Part shown: positions 48,798-58,293 of the stretch, in pieces
Numbering within the stretch: the stretch's first letter is position 1
Layout: each line of letters starts with the position of its first letter
From: a virus
Reading direction: 5' to 3' (one strand)
Length of the DNA stretch: 64,000 nucleotides
IMG/VR virus record: IMGVR_UViG_3300029267_004162
Span: 186,001 to 250,000 of that record
The notes under the pieces: generated by a model
What the model was told of the DNA's origin: nothing
The model's database searches: none
Seen by the model: only the letters and a program-made list of their open reading frames with translations
Position numbers and translations under genes: made by a program

Positions 48798-51446
48798 TTA
48801 GCTAGACGATTTGAACGCATTCACATCGACTGAGTAAACACCGAACACTCGTTTGATCGCATAACGCAGTACGAACCAGTATTGTACGTGGTACAACGTA
48901 GGATCGACTTCATCCCGGAAGACAATGATATCCGAGTTGGGGTCTAAGTCACGGGAAGTAGCAGTCGATACCCCGGCTGAGGCATCATCACTGTATGGAG
49001 CAATGATTTGTCGGGATACGAGGACTCTCAACAGACCTGCCAAAGCAGCCCGAATCAAGAACACACCATGTTCTACGCTCATGGGGACGACACCGATTAC
49101 CAAACGGTCTAGTTCCCGACGGATGTATTTGGTACAGAATTGCTTCTGTGCCATGGCGTTGATTTCGTGATAGTCCGGAGCAGAGAAGTCTATGGTTTGG
49201 GTATCAATGATACGGTTAAAACCATTCTTTCTTTCCAGGAAGGAATAGCCCACACCACCGATTCGACGCTGCTCTTCTTCATCAAAATTCTGAAGATCAT
49301 CATAACCAGGAATGATCTTCCTCAATTCCGTTTCATGCGGCATATCAAAACTAGCCCGCAAGGCGGCCATCGCTCCAGCAATGAAGGAGCCATCCAACGT
49401 TACACGAGCAATGGTTCTGTCTTCCTGATAGAAACTTCTCTTTGCCCAGTTGTTGGCCATCAAAACGAAGAGACCACGAGGTTGGTCACCATAGACCTGG
49501 AAGGTATCAGAGAAGCTGACGAGTGTGCCCTCTTCATCATTACTAAAACCGATCTCGGTTCCAACAGGGAAACCAACCCAAGCCAAGGACTCTTTGCCTT
49601 CGAATGGATCATTACGTTCGATCATAACCTGGTAAAGAGTATCACGAACACCATGGTTACCAAGGACCACAAGGTCAGTAATCTCCTTGTTATACCGGGC
49701 TGAGTTGATGGCATTGCGATAGTCAATGTTATTGTATGTCCCATCACCATCGAGATCCTGTACCTGGATAAAGGCACAAGTCCCAAGGAAGCCAAAACTC
49801 TCATATGCGTGATCCAACATCACGGAGAGGTGATTTTCTGAAGTGGGATAACCAATCTCATCACGCCAGGTATCCCGAGTCACAAACGTGACAGCGTTGT
49901 AGGCTTCATCTGGTCGGGTGTACTGGACGGTAAGATAGTAACCCTGGCCTGGTTCTGGTGCATTGCGGTAGCTGTAATCCGCACGAACATCGACTCCAGG
50001 ATCAGATGAGAACGAGATGTATGGGGTTCCACTGATCCAGCTAAACGGGATAGGAGCGCCTGTATCAGCGTTGTATACCCCCATGACATCGGTCAACTGG
50101 GTTTCACTGACAAAGAGGTAAAAGGTTCGGCGAGTGCCAACGACTGAACCTGCGTGGTCATAGAAGATGTCCCCCGAAGTAATAATCTCACTGGTCTCTC
50201 GTTCCATGTCCCAGTTAAGACTGTCAGTGTTAATGGCGTCCAATTCAAATTCATCAGACGGATCAAAATCTTCCAGATCAGAGAAGGCCAGATAAACACC
50301 ATTTTCTAGTGGGATACGGTCTCTGGGGTACTGCACACTGTTGATTGTGGTGTTGTAGTAATCAACGACGAATACGCCACTGGCACCCTGCGGGTCGTCT
50401 GACCACCAGGAAATATCCAGGACTGATTTGGGTGAGATGGCAATCACGATGAGGATGGTTTCACCATTATTGAAGTTGGACAGATCACTGAAGGAACAAT
50501 AGAGTCCCGTACCTGCTACGACTTCAACATTCTCATTGGTGGTATTGGTAATGGCAACTGCTGGTCCCGTGTGTAGGCCAGATGGGGTGACATCGAATTC
50601 TGGACCACCGGAAGGACCAACCAATTGGAAATTGGAAATTGTCAGGGTTAGCGTACCAGCAGTACCTCCAGTATAATCGGAGGGATCATCAATAACCATG
50701 TCACCACCACCGGTAGTAACATATGTTAGGCCACTGGTGAATAATGGGGTACTAACGGTAGTTTCGTTTTCTACTAGTACGGTGTATTTCCGAGTCACAC
50801 CCTTGTACTTGCTGTCTGGGTGTAGGGCCAAGACAGGCTCAGGGATTCGGGCAGTGAATGGCTCAGGACCGATTCGGCCAGGACCAATCAATTCTGTGAT
50901 AACCTCAAAGTCAATGTCTTCCTCATAAGTCCGAGTATTGGGATTCCTACCGACTCTTAGGATGCGTTCGGTTCCAGTGATTTCAGCAATCTGACCATAC
51001 CGGTCTGGGACCTCGACTGCTGTACTCTGGTAATCTATGTAATAGTTGGCGGTTTGATCAAATCCCTCACTACTTAGTTGCAGGATTCGAAGATCACCAC
51101 TGACATCCTCAAGGAAGGTGTAGAAGCGAGGATCAATTTCTTCTTGCTCAGTTAGTCCCTTGTATAGCCGAATTCGATTGCTTTCACCGGTGAAGCGGGT
51201 GTCAACTGGGAAATCAAGAACGGCTCGATAGGGAGCGGTAGAAGTAACAAAAGCCACATATTCGGCTTGAACGAATGAACGATCAAGTGGGAAATCCTGA
51301 AGCAACCGGCTTTCCCAACCCCTGCCAATGTAGCATGGGATGCGGGGAATGTCTAAGCTAGCTACTGGTCGAGGAATATAAACCTGACCAATGTAGACGC
51401 CTGGTTTCACATAGCGAGTGGTTGTTAAACGATAATCAATAGCCAC
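48798..51446 (-). CDS. tail sheath protein
   Basis: 882 residues from GTG 51446 (AGGAG upstream); an extension to 51536 overlaps the divergent control region. The N-terminus YVKPGVYIGQVYIPRP is the classic sheath start, and the C-terminal part (FCTKYIRRELDRLVIGVV, then a long helix and a final strand) fits the conserved sheath core that links neighbouring subunits. The middle 500 residues are beta-sandwich insertions that decorate the outside, hence the length, well above the usual 400-650. This shows a contractile tail. Confidence 0.82.
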   Translation of the reverse strand: MAIDYRLTTTRYVKPGVYIGQVYIPRPVASLDIPRIPCYIGRGWESRLLQDFPLDRSFVQAEYVAFVTSTAPYRAVLDFPVDTRFTGESNRIRLYKGLTEQEEIDPRFYTFLEDVSGDLRILQLSSEGFDQTANYYIDYQSTAVEVPDRYGQIAEITGTERILRVGRNPNTRTYEEDIDFEVITELIGPGRIGPEPFTARIPEPVLALHPDSKYKGVTRKYTVLVENETTVSTPLFTSGLTYVTTGGGDMVIDDPSDYTGGTAGTLTLTISNFQLVGPSGGPEFDVTPSGLHTGPAVAITNTTNENVEVVAGTGLYCSFSDLSNFNNGETILIVIAISPKSVLDISWWSDDPQGASGVFVVDYYNTTINSVQYPRDRIPLENGVYLAFSDLEDFDPSDEFELDAINTDSLNWDMERETSEIITSGDIFYDHAGSVVGTRRTFYLFVSETQLTDVMGVYNADTGAPIPFSWISGTPYISFSSDPGVDVRADYSYRNAPEPGQGYYLTVQYTRPDEAYNAVTFVTRDTWRDEIGYPTSENHLSVMLDHAYESFGFLGTCAFIQVQDLDGDGTYNNIDYRNAINSARYNKEITDLVVLGNHGVRDTLYQVMIERNDPFEGKESLAWVGFPVGTEIGFSNDEEGTLVSFSDTFQVYGDQPRGLFVLMANNWAKRSFYQEDRTIARVTLDGSFIAGAMAALRASFDMPHETELRKIIPGYDDLQNFDEEEQRRIGGVGYSFLERKNGFNRIIDTQTIDFSAPDYHEINAMAQKQFCTKYIRRELDRLVIGVVPMSVEHGVFLIRAALAGLLRVLVSRQIIAPYSDDASAGVSTATSRDLDPNSDIIVFRDEVDPTLYHVQYWFVLRYAIKRVFGVYSVDVNAFKSSS

Positions 51447-51465
51447 AGTATTCTCCTGGGAGGGT

Positions 51466-51478
51466 TTCGTTATTAAAG
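51466..51478 (+). promoter_or_regulatory. TTCGTTATTAAA motif before the XPD-like helicase
   Basis: Near copy of the TTCGTTATAAA motif, here pointing rightwards in the 140-base divergent gap between the sheath gene and the helicase. Candidate phage promoter core. Confidence 0.3.
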
Positions 51479-51586
51479 AGCCTTCACTTCTATTCAAAAA
51501 CTTTGCTTGGTGAAGGAAAAAAGAAGAATTCGTCAAAAAGGAAAGATTGTTTTTCCACCTCTAAAAAGTATTGGAGAGGTATTGCC

Positions 51587-53758
51587 TTGGACGGAATAAC
51601 ACTAAGAGAATATCAAAAACCAGCCTTGTCTGAGCTGTTACGGGAAATGGACAAAGCTTTTGCTTCAAAAGGTCCCTCTTTCGTCGGGTTGGAGGGTTCA
51701 ACAGGGTCGGGGAAAACCATCGTCTCTTTGGTCGCTGTTTTTCGACACATTAGGACTTTACCGCCTGAGGGGAGGCCACGGGTATACGCTTTTGTGCGTA
51801 CTCGTTCTCAGATGCAATCTTTTCTTCGAGATTGCACTCTTGTTGGAATACCAGCAATTGGGCTACCTTCTAAATCCACGTGTTGTCCAAATGATGTGAC
51901 TAAAGAATTGGAAGATCCAACCGAGCTTTACAATCAGATTAACACGGCAGAAGAAGAAATTCCCGAAGCCAAATCTGAAGGAGCAAAGAGGGGGCTTCGA
52001 AAAAGCAAAGGACACAGCGGTGAGCGACAGCGGTTGCTGGACAGAATAGAAGACACAGTGGATGGCCGCTGTGTCACGTGCCCTATGAATCCCCTCTTTT
52101 ATGAGTCGTATCGAGAAAACACTGATTCGGAGTTTAAGAAGAAACACGCGAAACGCTTGGGAGCCTTGGAAGAGTACGACCAGCAATTTGGGGTACGTAC
52201 TCACGGTCTAAGTGCCAGGTTCGTTGAAATCCTGAAAGACCTTCAGGATCTGGATCAAGCTCGTGAGAATTTCAAAAAGGAATTCCCATATGCCTGTCCA
52301 TATCCCCTTGTAAAAGCGGTTTTGAAAAACTATCCCCTTATCATTCTGACATACCCTTATATCCTGAATCACAGCATCCGGGAGCTGATGTTCAACGAGA
52401 GATTCCTTGGTAATCCCTCCATAGTCATTATGGACGAAGCTCACCACATGGACCAAATCAAGGATAACTCTAATCACACTCTGTCCGTGTATATTCTGAA
52501 AAGATTATCCGCAGCGTACCGCAAAGGCAAAAGCCAGATTCCAGCCTCTATTGCTGGACGCTGTGGTCGGATGGTTCAGACCATTGATTTTGTTTTGGAT
52601 AGGTGGCAGAATTTCAAAGGAAGAGGATCGCAACGGCTTACACCCCAACATTTCACTCAATTGTTTGGGGATGTCAACAAAGTTCTGACGACATGCGAGT
52701 ATTTTAGGGCCGTCTTTATATTCATCTCCACTTTCAAAGATAAACAACTTTCACACAAGGGTACCCTTGACAATCAAGATAGGGGTCTGTTACGAACCCT
52801 GACTTCAATTGCAACCTTTGGTAAGCTCGTCTGGACGATAGCCGAGTCTTTAGCCAGAACCCACCCCAAGTTCGGGGCCACGGTGCAGGTAGCGCATTTG
52901 GCTAAAATGGATATAGATCCTGCTCTTGTCTCTTCAGGAAGGGCGATGGATAAAGGGCATCACATTCGTTCGTATTGTGATTTTGAACGCCAAGCCCTCT
53001 CAGTCCAATCCTTAGATTACAGTCCTGACATCGCTAGAGCCTTCAAGGCTACCTCGGTCGTGCTGATGTTAAGTGGAACTCTACCCAGTCCTGCTTCATT
53101 CCGGTATTTATTTGGCATCTCTCCCGCCTTAGTAAAAATGAACGCAAAAGTGGGGGCATCATCGGTGCTAAAGGTTCAAGGGGTGACAAGTAAGTGGGGT
53201 GATCGGGGGGACAAAACGTATAGAACTTATGGGGACATCGTTCAAGAACTGCACAAGCAAGCTGCTCGTAATACACTGGTCGTTTTCACTTCAAACGCGT
53301 TCATGAATGCCTGCGCTAGGTTTATGCCGCCAGTGGCGTGGTACGAAACAAATCAGACCACAACTGATTTGTTAGAAGCTCTGCGGGTTAGAAAAAAGCC
53401 AAACATCTATTGTATCGTAGCAGGGTCCAGACTATCTGAAGGAGTTGAATTCGTTAATGAAGAGGGACTAAGTTATTTTGATGTATCAGTCATCTGTGGG
53501 ATTCCTCTTCCCCCGCCCACTCCCATGACTGATGACCAAACAGAATACCTTCAGATTAAGAAGAGAGTGTCGGCGGGAGTAGCACGAGAACTACTATCTT
53601 TTGAGGTAGGATATCAAAAAGTTCGTCAAGCCTTTGGTCGATGTGTTCGAGGCCCCAAAGATAGTGTGCAGGTCTTTTTGGCCGATGATAGGTATATTTC
53701 CTGGCGGTTTTGGAAGAATAAATTTCCGGTTGGTCATCTAACCTGGGAACAAGACTGA
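51587..53758 (+). CDS. XPD/DinG-like iron-sulphur helicase
   Basis: 723 residues from TTG (GAGAGG upstream). Motif I EGSTGSGKT, then a cysteine set (STCC...VTCP...YACP, about 96-240) that would hold the 4Fe-4S cluster of XPD-type helicases, motif II DEAHH, and motif VI QAFGRCVRGPKD near the end. A 5'-3' DNA helicase for repair or replication, also able to clear R-loops. It is the third helicase of the phage. An in-frame extension to 51503 overlaps the sheath start and is not favoured. Confidence 0.88.
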   Translation: MDGITLREYQKPALSELLREMDKAFASKGPSFVGLEGSTGSGKTIVSLVAVFRHIRTLPPEGRPRVYAFVRTRSQMQSFLRDCTLVGIPAIGLPSKSTCCPNDVTKELEDPTELYNQINTAEEEIPEAKSEGAKRGLRKSKGHSGERQRLLDRIEDTVDGRCVTCPMNPLFYESYRENTDSEFKKKHAKRLGALEEYDQQFGVRTHGLSARFVEILKDLQDLDQARENFKKEFPYACPYPLVKAVLKNYPLIILTYPYILNHSIRELMFNERFLGNPSIVIMDEAHHMDQIKDNSNHTLSVYILKRLSAAYRKGKSQIPASIAGRCGRMVQTIDFVLDRWQNFKGRGSQRLTPQHFTQLFGDVNKVLTTCEYFRAVFIFISTFKDKQLSHKGTLDNQDRGLLRTLTSIATFGKLVWTIAESLARTHPKFGATVQVAHLAKMDIDPALVSSGRAMDKGHHIRSYCDFERQALSVQSLDYSPDIARAFKATSVVLMLSGTLPSPASFRYLFGISPALVKMNAKVGASSVLKVQGVTSKWGDRGDKTYRTYGDIVQELHKQAARNTLVVFTSNAFMNACARFMPPVAWYETNQTTTDLLEALRVRKKPNIYCIVAGSRLSEGVEFVNEEGLSYFDVSVICGIPLPPPTPMTDDQTEYLQIKKRVSAGVARELLSFEVGYQKVRQAFGRCVRGPKDSVQVFLADDRYISWRFWKNKFPVGHLTWEQD

Positions 53759-53766
53759 GGTGTATT

Positions 53767-54372
53767 TTGCGCAAGCCTGATTTTGAAGCATACCTATTAG
53801 AACTCAACTGTCTTAGCCATCGTAGGATAGTTTTCTTAGGCCGGGGTGTAAATGATGACGAGGAATCCGGGGTGGATACAGAGATGGTTAGGAAAGCCTC
53901 CCTGGCTCTTCTCGAACTAGATGCCGCAGAAGAAAAACCCATAGGGATTTTGATTCACAGTTTTGGTGGAGATGTGCTGGCGGGGTATAGCCTGTTTGAT
54001 CTAATCTCAGGTTGTAGGAGTCATGTTACCACAGTGGTGTGTGGTGCTGCGTGTTCTGCTGCTAGTTTCTTTATGCAAGCCGCCGACGAGCGCGTGATAA
54101 CCCCCAATTCTTGGTTGATGCTTCATGACGGTTTTTATTCCATGTCTGACATGAAAAAGAAAGACGCCATGGAGACGATACGGGTGTACAAAGAGTGGTC
54201 AGACCAGTTTGCTCGTGTATACATGGAGAAGATGGGGTTGTCCCTTTCTCGCGTAAAGAAGATTTTGGAAAATGATAAATGGATCGGGGCTAAAGAAGCA
54301 ATCGAAATGAAATTAGTTGACCGAATCGCTCCAACCTGGAAAGACGCTTTGCCAACGGCCTATACTGGGTAA
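53767..54372 (+). CDS. ClpP-like serine protease
   Basis: 201 residues from TTG. HSFGGDVLAGYSLFDLI and GAACSAAS give the nucleophile S97; NSWLMLHDG gives H120; an aspartate near the end (KLVDRI) may close the triad. Phage ClpP-like enzymes are often prohead proteases that mature the capsid and scaffold, but here the neighbour is a primase, so it could also be regulatory. The fold is clear, the target is not. Confidence 0.85.
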   Translation: MRKPDFEAYLLELNCLSHRRIVFLGRGVNDDEESGVDTEMVRKASLALLELDAAEEKPIGILIHSFGGDVLAGYSLFDLISGCRSHVTTVVCGAACSAASFFMQAADERVITPNSWLMLHDGFYSMSDMKKKDAMETIRVYKEWSDQFARVYMEKMGLSLSRVKKILENDKWIGAKEAIEMKLVDRIAPTWKDALPTAYTG

Positions 54373-54376
54373 CTTG

Positions 54377-55300
54377 ATGAGCATTCGAACTCAGACAGAA
54401 ATTTGGCGTAGGCTAAATGAGCTTAGGTTCGACACCGCTAAGGCTCAGGAGACTCGAAAAGATTACGTCTTCCGATGTTGTTTTCACAAGGAAAACACAC
54501 CATCTCTCTATGTGAATAAAGAAAAGGGTTTCTTCTTTTGTTTTGGTTGTGGCGAAAAGGGGTCTTTCGATAAACTAGTTCGTCATTTGGGGGGCGACGT
54601 TAAGGAAAGAAAAAAGCACACGGCTGAACAAGAAATACACCAACTTCTTGAAACGGTTAGCCCGCAAAAAGACCTAAAAAGGGTCACATATGGAATGTGT
54701 TTGAGCCCCGTCACATTTGAGTGGAGAGGGTTTAGCCCCGGTTTCTTAGGGGAAATGGGTTGTAAACTGTGGGAACAAGATGTTTCGCGGGGAACGATAG
54801 TCAAGTACATCCCAAGAATTCATATGCCCATTGAGATGAAGGGAATTCGATATGGCTATGCTGCTTGTATGGTTAACAGGAGTAACGCAACCGAAGTCGA
54901 GACATACAAAAAGATACTGTATAATTCTGGGTTGAAGATGTCCGCCCTATTCATGGGGTTTGATCGATTGAAACCCAACCGAGAAATTGTTCTGGTAGAA
55001 GGACCAGTTGATTGGTTGCGGATGAAACAGTACGGGTTTAACGTGGTCTCCATACTAGGGACTACCGGATGGTCTCCAGGGAAAGCTACCTCTCTGTTGG
55101 CGAAATCTCCCAGAAAAATCTTCATATGTATGGACGGAGACAAAGCAGGCAGGAAAGCAGGCAGGATTATCCTTAATTCGTTATCAAAGTATCCTGTCCC
55201 AGCAAAGGAAATCAGGTTGCCAGAGAAAGAAGACCCAGATAGTGTGCGACCTGATTTTTGGGCTGAAATGATCGGAGAGATCAAGAAGGTGAGAAAATGA
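54377..55300 (+). CDS. short DnaG-like primase
   Basis: 307 residues. CHC2-type zinc finger RCCFH...CFGC (C34, H37, C55, C58), and a Toprim domain with VLVEGPVD and FICMDGDKAG. It makes RNA primers. It lacks the C-terminal DnaB-binding part of bacterial DnaG, so it must meet its helicase in another way. ATG after the ClpP stop; Shine-Dalgarno weak. ATGA overlap with the next gene. Confidence 0.88.
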   Translation: MSIRTQTEIWRRLNELRFDTAKAQETRKDYVFRCCFHKENTPSLYVNKEKGFFFCFGCGEKGSFDKLVRHLGGDVKERKKHTAEQEIHQLLETVSPQKDLKRVTYGMCLSPVTFEWRGFSPGFLGEMGCKLWEQDVSRGTIVKYIPRIHMPIEMKGIRYGYAACMVNRSNATEVETYKKILYNSGLKMSALFMGFDRLKPNREIVLVEGPVDWLRMKQYGFNVVSILGTTGWSPGKATSLLAKSPRKIFICMDGDKAGRKAGRIILNSLSKYPVPAKEIRLPEKEDPDSVRPDFWAEMIGEIKKVRK

Positions 55301-55659
55301 AAGTCACGAAAGCTTTTTGTAACTTGACTGGACAAGAGTTATCTCACGGAGTAAGTTTCGATTCTGGTGAGTCTCACTGGGATTTTCGAGAGGATTTTGG
55401 AGCTTTGTTGTTGGCGACCATGGGTGGGCCTCATGAAGTGTCGCTTTTTAGTCGGGCGATACAACTTTTAGCCGAAGCCGAAATCAAGGTTACGATTGTG
55501 GGTTTTCAAATTAATCGGATTCGTAATGCCAAGGAATTAACAGTCATGGTACCGAAGGAGGAATTCTCTCACGCACTTGACATTTGCAAAGAAAAAACTG
55601 TACCTGTTGTTGGTCATGAAGACACATTTTTGGAATTCGTTGAAAGTCTACTAATCTAG
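55297..55659 (+). CDS. hypothetical 120-residue protein
   Basis: Alpha/beta protein; starts by ATGA overlap with the primase and is followed by the HU gene. No family recognised. Possibly a primase accessory from its position. Confidence 0.65.
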   Translation: MKVTKAFCNLTGQELSHGVSFDSGESHWDFREDFGALLLATMGGPHEVSLFSRAIQLLAEAEIKVTIVGFQINRIRNAKELTVMVPKEEFSHALDICKEKTVPVVGHEDTFLEFVESLLI

Positions 55660-55668
55660 GAGCAGATC

Positions 55669-55992
55669 ATGGCGAAGAAAGAACAACCAAAACCCCGGAC
55701 CAAAACTCAATTAGTCTCGGAGATCGCTGAACGGGTGGGCTATACTAAGGCTGAAGTAAGGGCGGTTTTTGAAGCTATTCAAGAGATTATTGCTGAGGAT
55801 TTGTCACCCAAGGGGCCGGAATCATTTAACTTGTATGGCATATTGAAGATCAATGTGAAACACACTCCGGCGATGCCCGAACGTCCAGGTGTGAATCCTG
55901 GCACTGGGGAACCCACTACTTATCGTGCCAAACCCGCAGGGAAGAAAATTAAGATTCGTCCTCTGAAACCTCTTAAGGATGCATTGGTCTAG
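55669..55992 (+). CDS. HU/IHF-family DNA-binding protein
   Basis: 107 residues. KTQLVSEIAERVGYTKAEV at the start and the DNA-binding arm NPGTGEPTTYRAKPAGKKIKIRPLK match HU. The arm tip has Pro in NPGTGE, important for bending. It would compact or organise phage DNA, or help recombination with RecA. Extra basic N-terminus of about 9 residues. Confidence 0.88.
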   Translation: MAKKEQPKPRTKTQLVSEIAERVGYTKAEVRAVFEAIQEIIAEDLSPKGPESFNLYGILKINVKHTPAMPERPGVNPGTGEPTTYRAKPAGKKIKIRPLKPLKDALV

Positions 55993-56007
55993 TGTCTTCC
56001 TTTCCTT

Positions 56008-56039
56008 GCGCCCCGTAGTCCCACTGGGGCTGCGGGGTG
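56008..56039 (+). terminator. hairpin after HU gene, weak terminator
   Basis: CCCCG...CGGGG with TAGTCCC/GGGGCTG inside, followed by TGTTTG. The next gene's alternative GTG start lies in this stem, which is one reason to place its start downstream. Confidence 0.5.
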
Positions 56040-56060
56040 TTTGAATTAGCTGAGGATGAA

Positions 56061-57023
56061 TTGGCAAGATTACCCCAATTTTTACAGGACATCGCGACTC
56101 AGTTGGAACACCTTTGGAAAGAGGGACAGGCGGTTCCCACTTTTCCTCAGTCTCGGATGTCTCGACAACCCTTTTGTCCCCGAGCCATGTATTATGATTT
56201 CAACGATAAAACCGCAGAAGCTGAATTCTCTTGGTCTAGTGACCTGATTCTTTCCGTTGGGACAGCCATCCACGAGGTTATGCAGAGGTGGATTCCTCTA
56301 AAGATCGAGACCTTCGGGAATTGGGTATGTGATGGAGGAAACTCCCCCAGATCAGGATGCGGGTACAAAACGAAGGAACCTGTTTGGCACAAGGGATTGT
56401 GCCCCAAGTGTAAGCGAGAGATGCTCACCTATGTGGAGCTTGAGTTTCGGGACAAAAGACTAGGCCAAGTGTTCCAGGACGGGGACCAATGGATTGAACA
56501 CCCTCACACCGGGCATTGCGATGGAGTTTGGCGGTGGGAAGATCTGATCATTCTTGTAGATTACAAGACGACTACTCCAGAGAGTCTGAAATTCATGTGT
56601 GGTTATCCCTCATACTCTCACCAGACACAGACTACAATCTACGCGGAAAAACTGCTAGCTCAGTACAATCTCAAAACTGATTTTATCGTTGTTTTTTACA
56701 TCAATAGAGATGTCAGCACCAGACGGTTCAATTGGGAGTTGATGTGTCTTGAACCAGACTGGGCATTGTATGAAACCTATGCACGGGCAATTGAATATGG
56801 GTGGAAGTGCATTCGGAACAACAAGGTACCGCGATGGGGAATCTGTCATTCAACAGCTAACACCTACTTCTGCCCGCATACAGACAGATGTTTTGCGAAT
56901 TGTGATAGTCCGGCTAGCCGAAACTCAAAGGTAGCCGACATTCTCAGTGGTGGGGAATCGGAGGGTCTGAGTGACGCCCTAGGGAAATGGGATCTTGGGG
57001 GTGGAGATAACTCGGGATACTAA
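56061..57023 (+). CDS. Cas4-like PD-(D/E)XK nuclease
   Basis: 320 residues from TTG 56061 (GAGG five bases upstream); a GTG at 56037 lies in the upstream hairpin. Numbered from that GTG, the nuclease core has H79 (GTAIHE), D162 in GHCDG and D175/K177 in LVDYKT. The set of cysteines (C47 and a late C-x-C cluster ending DRCFANC) would hold a 4Fe-4S cluster as in Cas4/AddB. A zinc-ribbon-like insertion lies at 98-125. It would trim DNA ends, pairing with RecA at 58.3 kb. Confidence 0.82.
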   Translation: MARLPQFLQDIATQLEHLWKEGQAVPTFPQSRMSRQPFCPRAMYYDFNDKTAEAEFSWSSDLILSVGTAIHEVMQRWIPLKIETFGNWVCDGGNSPRSGCGYKTKEPVWHKGLCPKCKREMLTYVELEFRDKRLGQVFQDGDQWIEHPHTGHCDGVWRWEDLIILVDYKTTTPESLKFMCGYPSYSHQTQTTIYAEKLLAQYNLKTDFIVVFYINRDVSTRRFNWELMCLEPDWALYETYARAIEYGWKCIRNNKVPRWGICHSTANTYFCPHTDRCFANCDSPASRNSKVADILSGGESEGLSDALGKWDLGGGDNSGY

Positions 57024-57024
57024 A

Positions 57025-57189
57025 ATGAAAACTGAGCCTTTTCAAAATCAACTTGTCGCGGTTGGTACTGTTCAAACACTAACGCAACATTGTGTTGTCT
57101 GCCCGGGGTGTCATAGGCGAGGCCCTCTTCGTAGTACGATTGCGGCGGCGTGGCGCGCGGCAGACTTACGGGGTTGGGCCGAAATGTGA
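57025..57189 (+). CDS. Lar-like small zinc protein
   Basis: 54 residues. CVVCPGCHRRGPLR then TIAAAWRAADLRGW is the pattern of the small Lar/restriction-alleviation-type zinc proteins of phages. Lar modulates type I restriction in lambdoid phages; function here is only inferred from the motif. Confidence 0.55.
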   Translation: MKTEPFQNQLVAVGTVQTLTQHCVVCPGCHRRGPLRSTIAAAWRAADLRGWAEM

Positions 57190-57230
57190 AGAGAAGAAAG
57201 ATGTAGTGTTCGCGGCGAAAGGATTGACTG

Positions 57231-57518
57231 ATGAAACAAACACAGGAAATTGATCGGTGCGGCTCTTTGGAAATGCCCCGGTATAGGTGTTACAAAACAG
57301 TACACGCTTTGAAGCTGGCGGCGGTACAATTGGCCGCAGACGGGGCGACTGCTGTGCTAACGCCATGCGAAGATCGTTACGCGCCTTTCGAGGTGCCCGG
57401 CGAGTATATCGACAAGCACAATCCCCAACCCGGCGGCTACTACGTCGTTTACGCGGACGGCTACAAGTCGTTCAGCCCTGCCGAGGCGTTCGAGGCCGGA
57501 TACGTCTTGGAGGAGTAA
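57231..57518 (+). CDS. conserved phage protein of unknown function
   Basis: 95 residues with a beta-rich C-terminus GGYYVVYADGYKSFSPAEAFE, a pattern I know from many tailed-phage unknown proteins. The gene is GC-rich compared with its surroundings. Starts at ATG with weak Shine-Dalgarno. A strong GGAGGAG follows its end (see next). Confidence 0.68.
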   Translation: MKQTQEIDRCGSLEMPRYRCYKTVHALKLAAVQLAADGATAVLTPCEDRYAPFEVPGEYIDKHNPQPGGYYVVYADGYKSFSPAEAFEAGYVLEE

Positions 57519-57521
57519 ATC

Positions 57522-57581
57522 ATGGGTCTGCTACTAATCGCCCGAACCACTGGAACCATTTGGAATACGAATGAAAACTGA
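57522..57581 (+). CDS. 19-residue leader-type frame overlapping the ndk start
   Basis: ATG behind a strong GGAGGAG; ends 11 bases inside the ndk coding region, whose own Shine-Dalgarno is poor. Translation of this frame would bring ribosomes to the ndk ATG at 57571. It looks like a coupling peptide. Confidence 0.4.
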   Translation: MGLLLIARTTGTIWNTNEN

Positions 57582-57975
57582 ACGGACATTGGTCATACTG
57601 AAACCTGATTGCATACGTCGTCATCTGATAGGTCAAGTGATAGACCGTCTTGAGAGAGGTGGGTTGTGTATTGAATTCTTACGTCTTACCACCCTGCCCC
57701 GTTTTGTGGTCGAAGAGCATTATGCTGAACACGAAAAGAAACCCTTCTTTCAAGACTTGGTAACCTTCCTGGTGTCGGGACCAGTCATTGTGATGATGCT
57801 CTCCGGCGTCCGAGCCGTTTCGATTGTCAGGAAACTAGTCGGAGACACTGATAGTGATTTTGCTAGTCCTGGAACCATCCGGGGAGATTGGGGAATGGGG
57901 ATGCAGAATCTGATTCACGCAAGTAGTTCTGTGGAAGCCGCTGAGAAAGAGCTTGCCATTTTGAGTGTGTGTTGA
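57571..57975 (+). CDS. ndk: nucleoside diphosphate kinase
   Basis: 134 residues. TLVILKPDC at the start and NLIHASSS with the phospho-accepting H116 are diagnostic. It converts NDPs to NTPs and dNDPs to dNTPs, completing the path from the class II RNR. Likely cytoplasmic. Confidence 0.93.
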   Translation: MKTERTLVILKPDCIRRHLIGQVIDRLERGGLCIEFLRLTTLPRFVVEEHYAEHEKKPFFQDLVTFLVSGPVIVMMLSGVRAVSIVRKLVGDTDSDFASPGTIRGDWGMGMQNLIHASSSVEAAEKELAILSVC

Positions 57976-57992
57976 CTAGTGAGTAATATGAG

Positions 57993-58283
57993 ATGGACGG
58001 ACCACAAAAAGCTGTAGCCATTTATCACCAAGTACAGGAAATGCTGGCCTTAATTCGTCAGGTCAGAAATAGTACCAGGGTTGATAAACTATTCGTTGGG
58101 CTGGGGGTATTTCGTCTTTTGGGATTTATCGCTAATAATTCCAAAGTGGATTTGGAACGTCCGAAAGTGTATTACCAATTTAGAACAACACGCATCGAAA
58201 ATGCGGATGATTTTCTTAGTGTGGTGGAAGAATACTGTAATAAAATATGTGATCAACTTGTGATTGACATATCTCCAGGCTAG
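57993..58283 (+). CDS. hypothetical 96-residue protein
   Basis: Helical protein with no known motif, right before recA. ATG preceded by GTGAG. Unknown. Confidence 0.6.
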   Translation: MDGPQKAVAIYHQVQEMLALIRQVRNSTRVDKLFVGLGVFRLLGFIANNSKVDLERPKVYYQFRTTRIENADDFLSVVEEYCNKICDQLVIDISPG

Positions 58284-58293
58284 GAGTAAGAGA

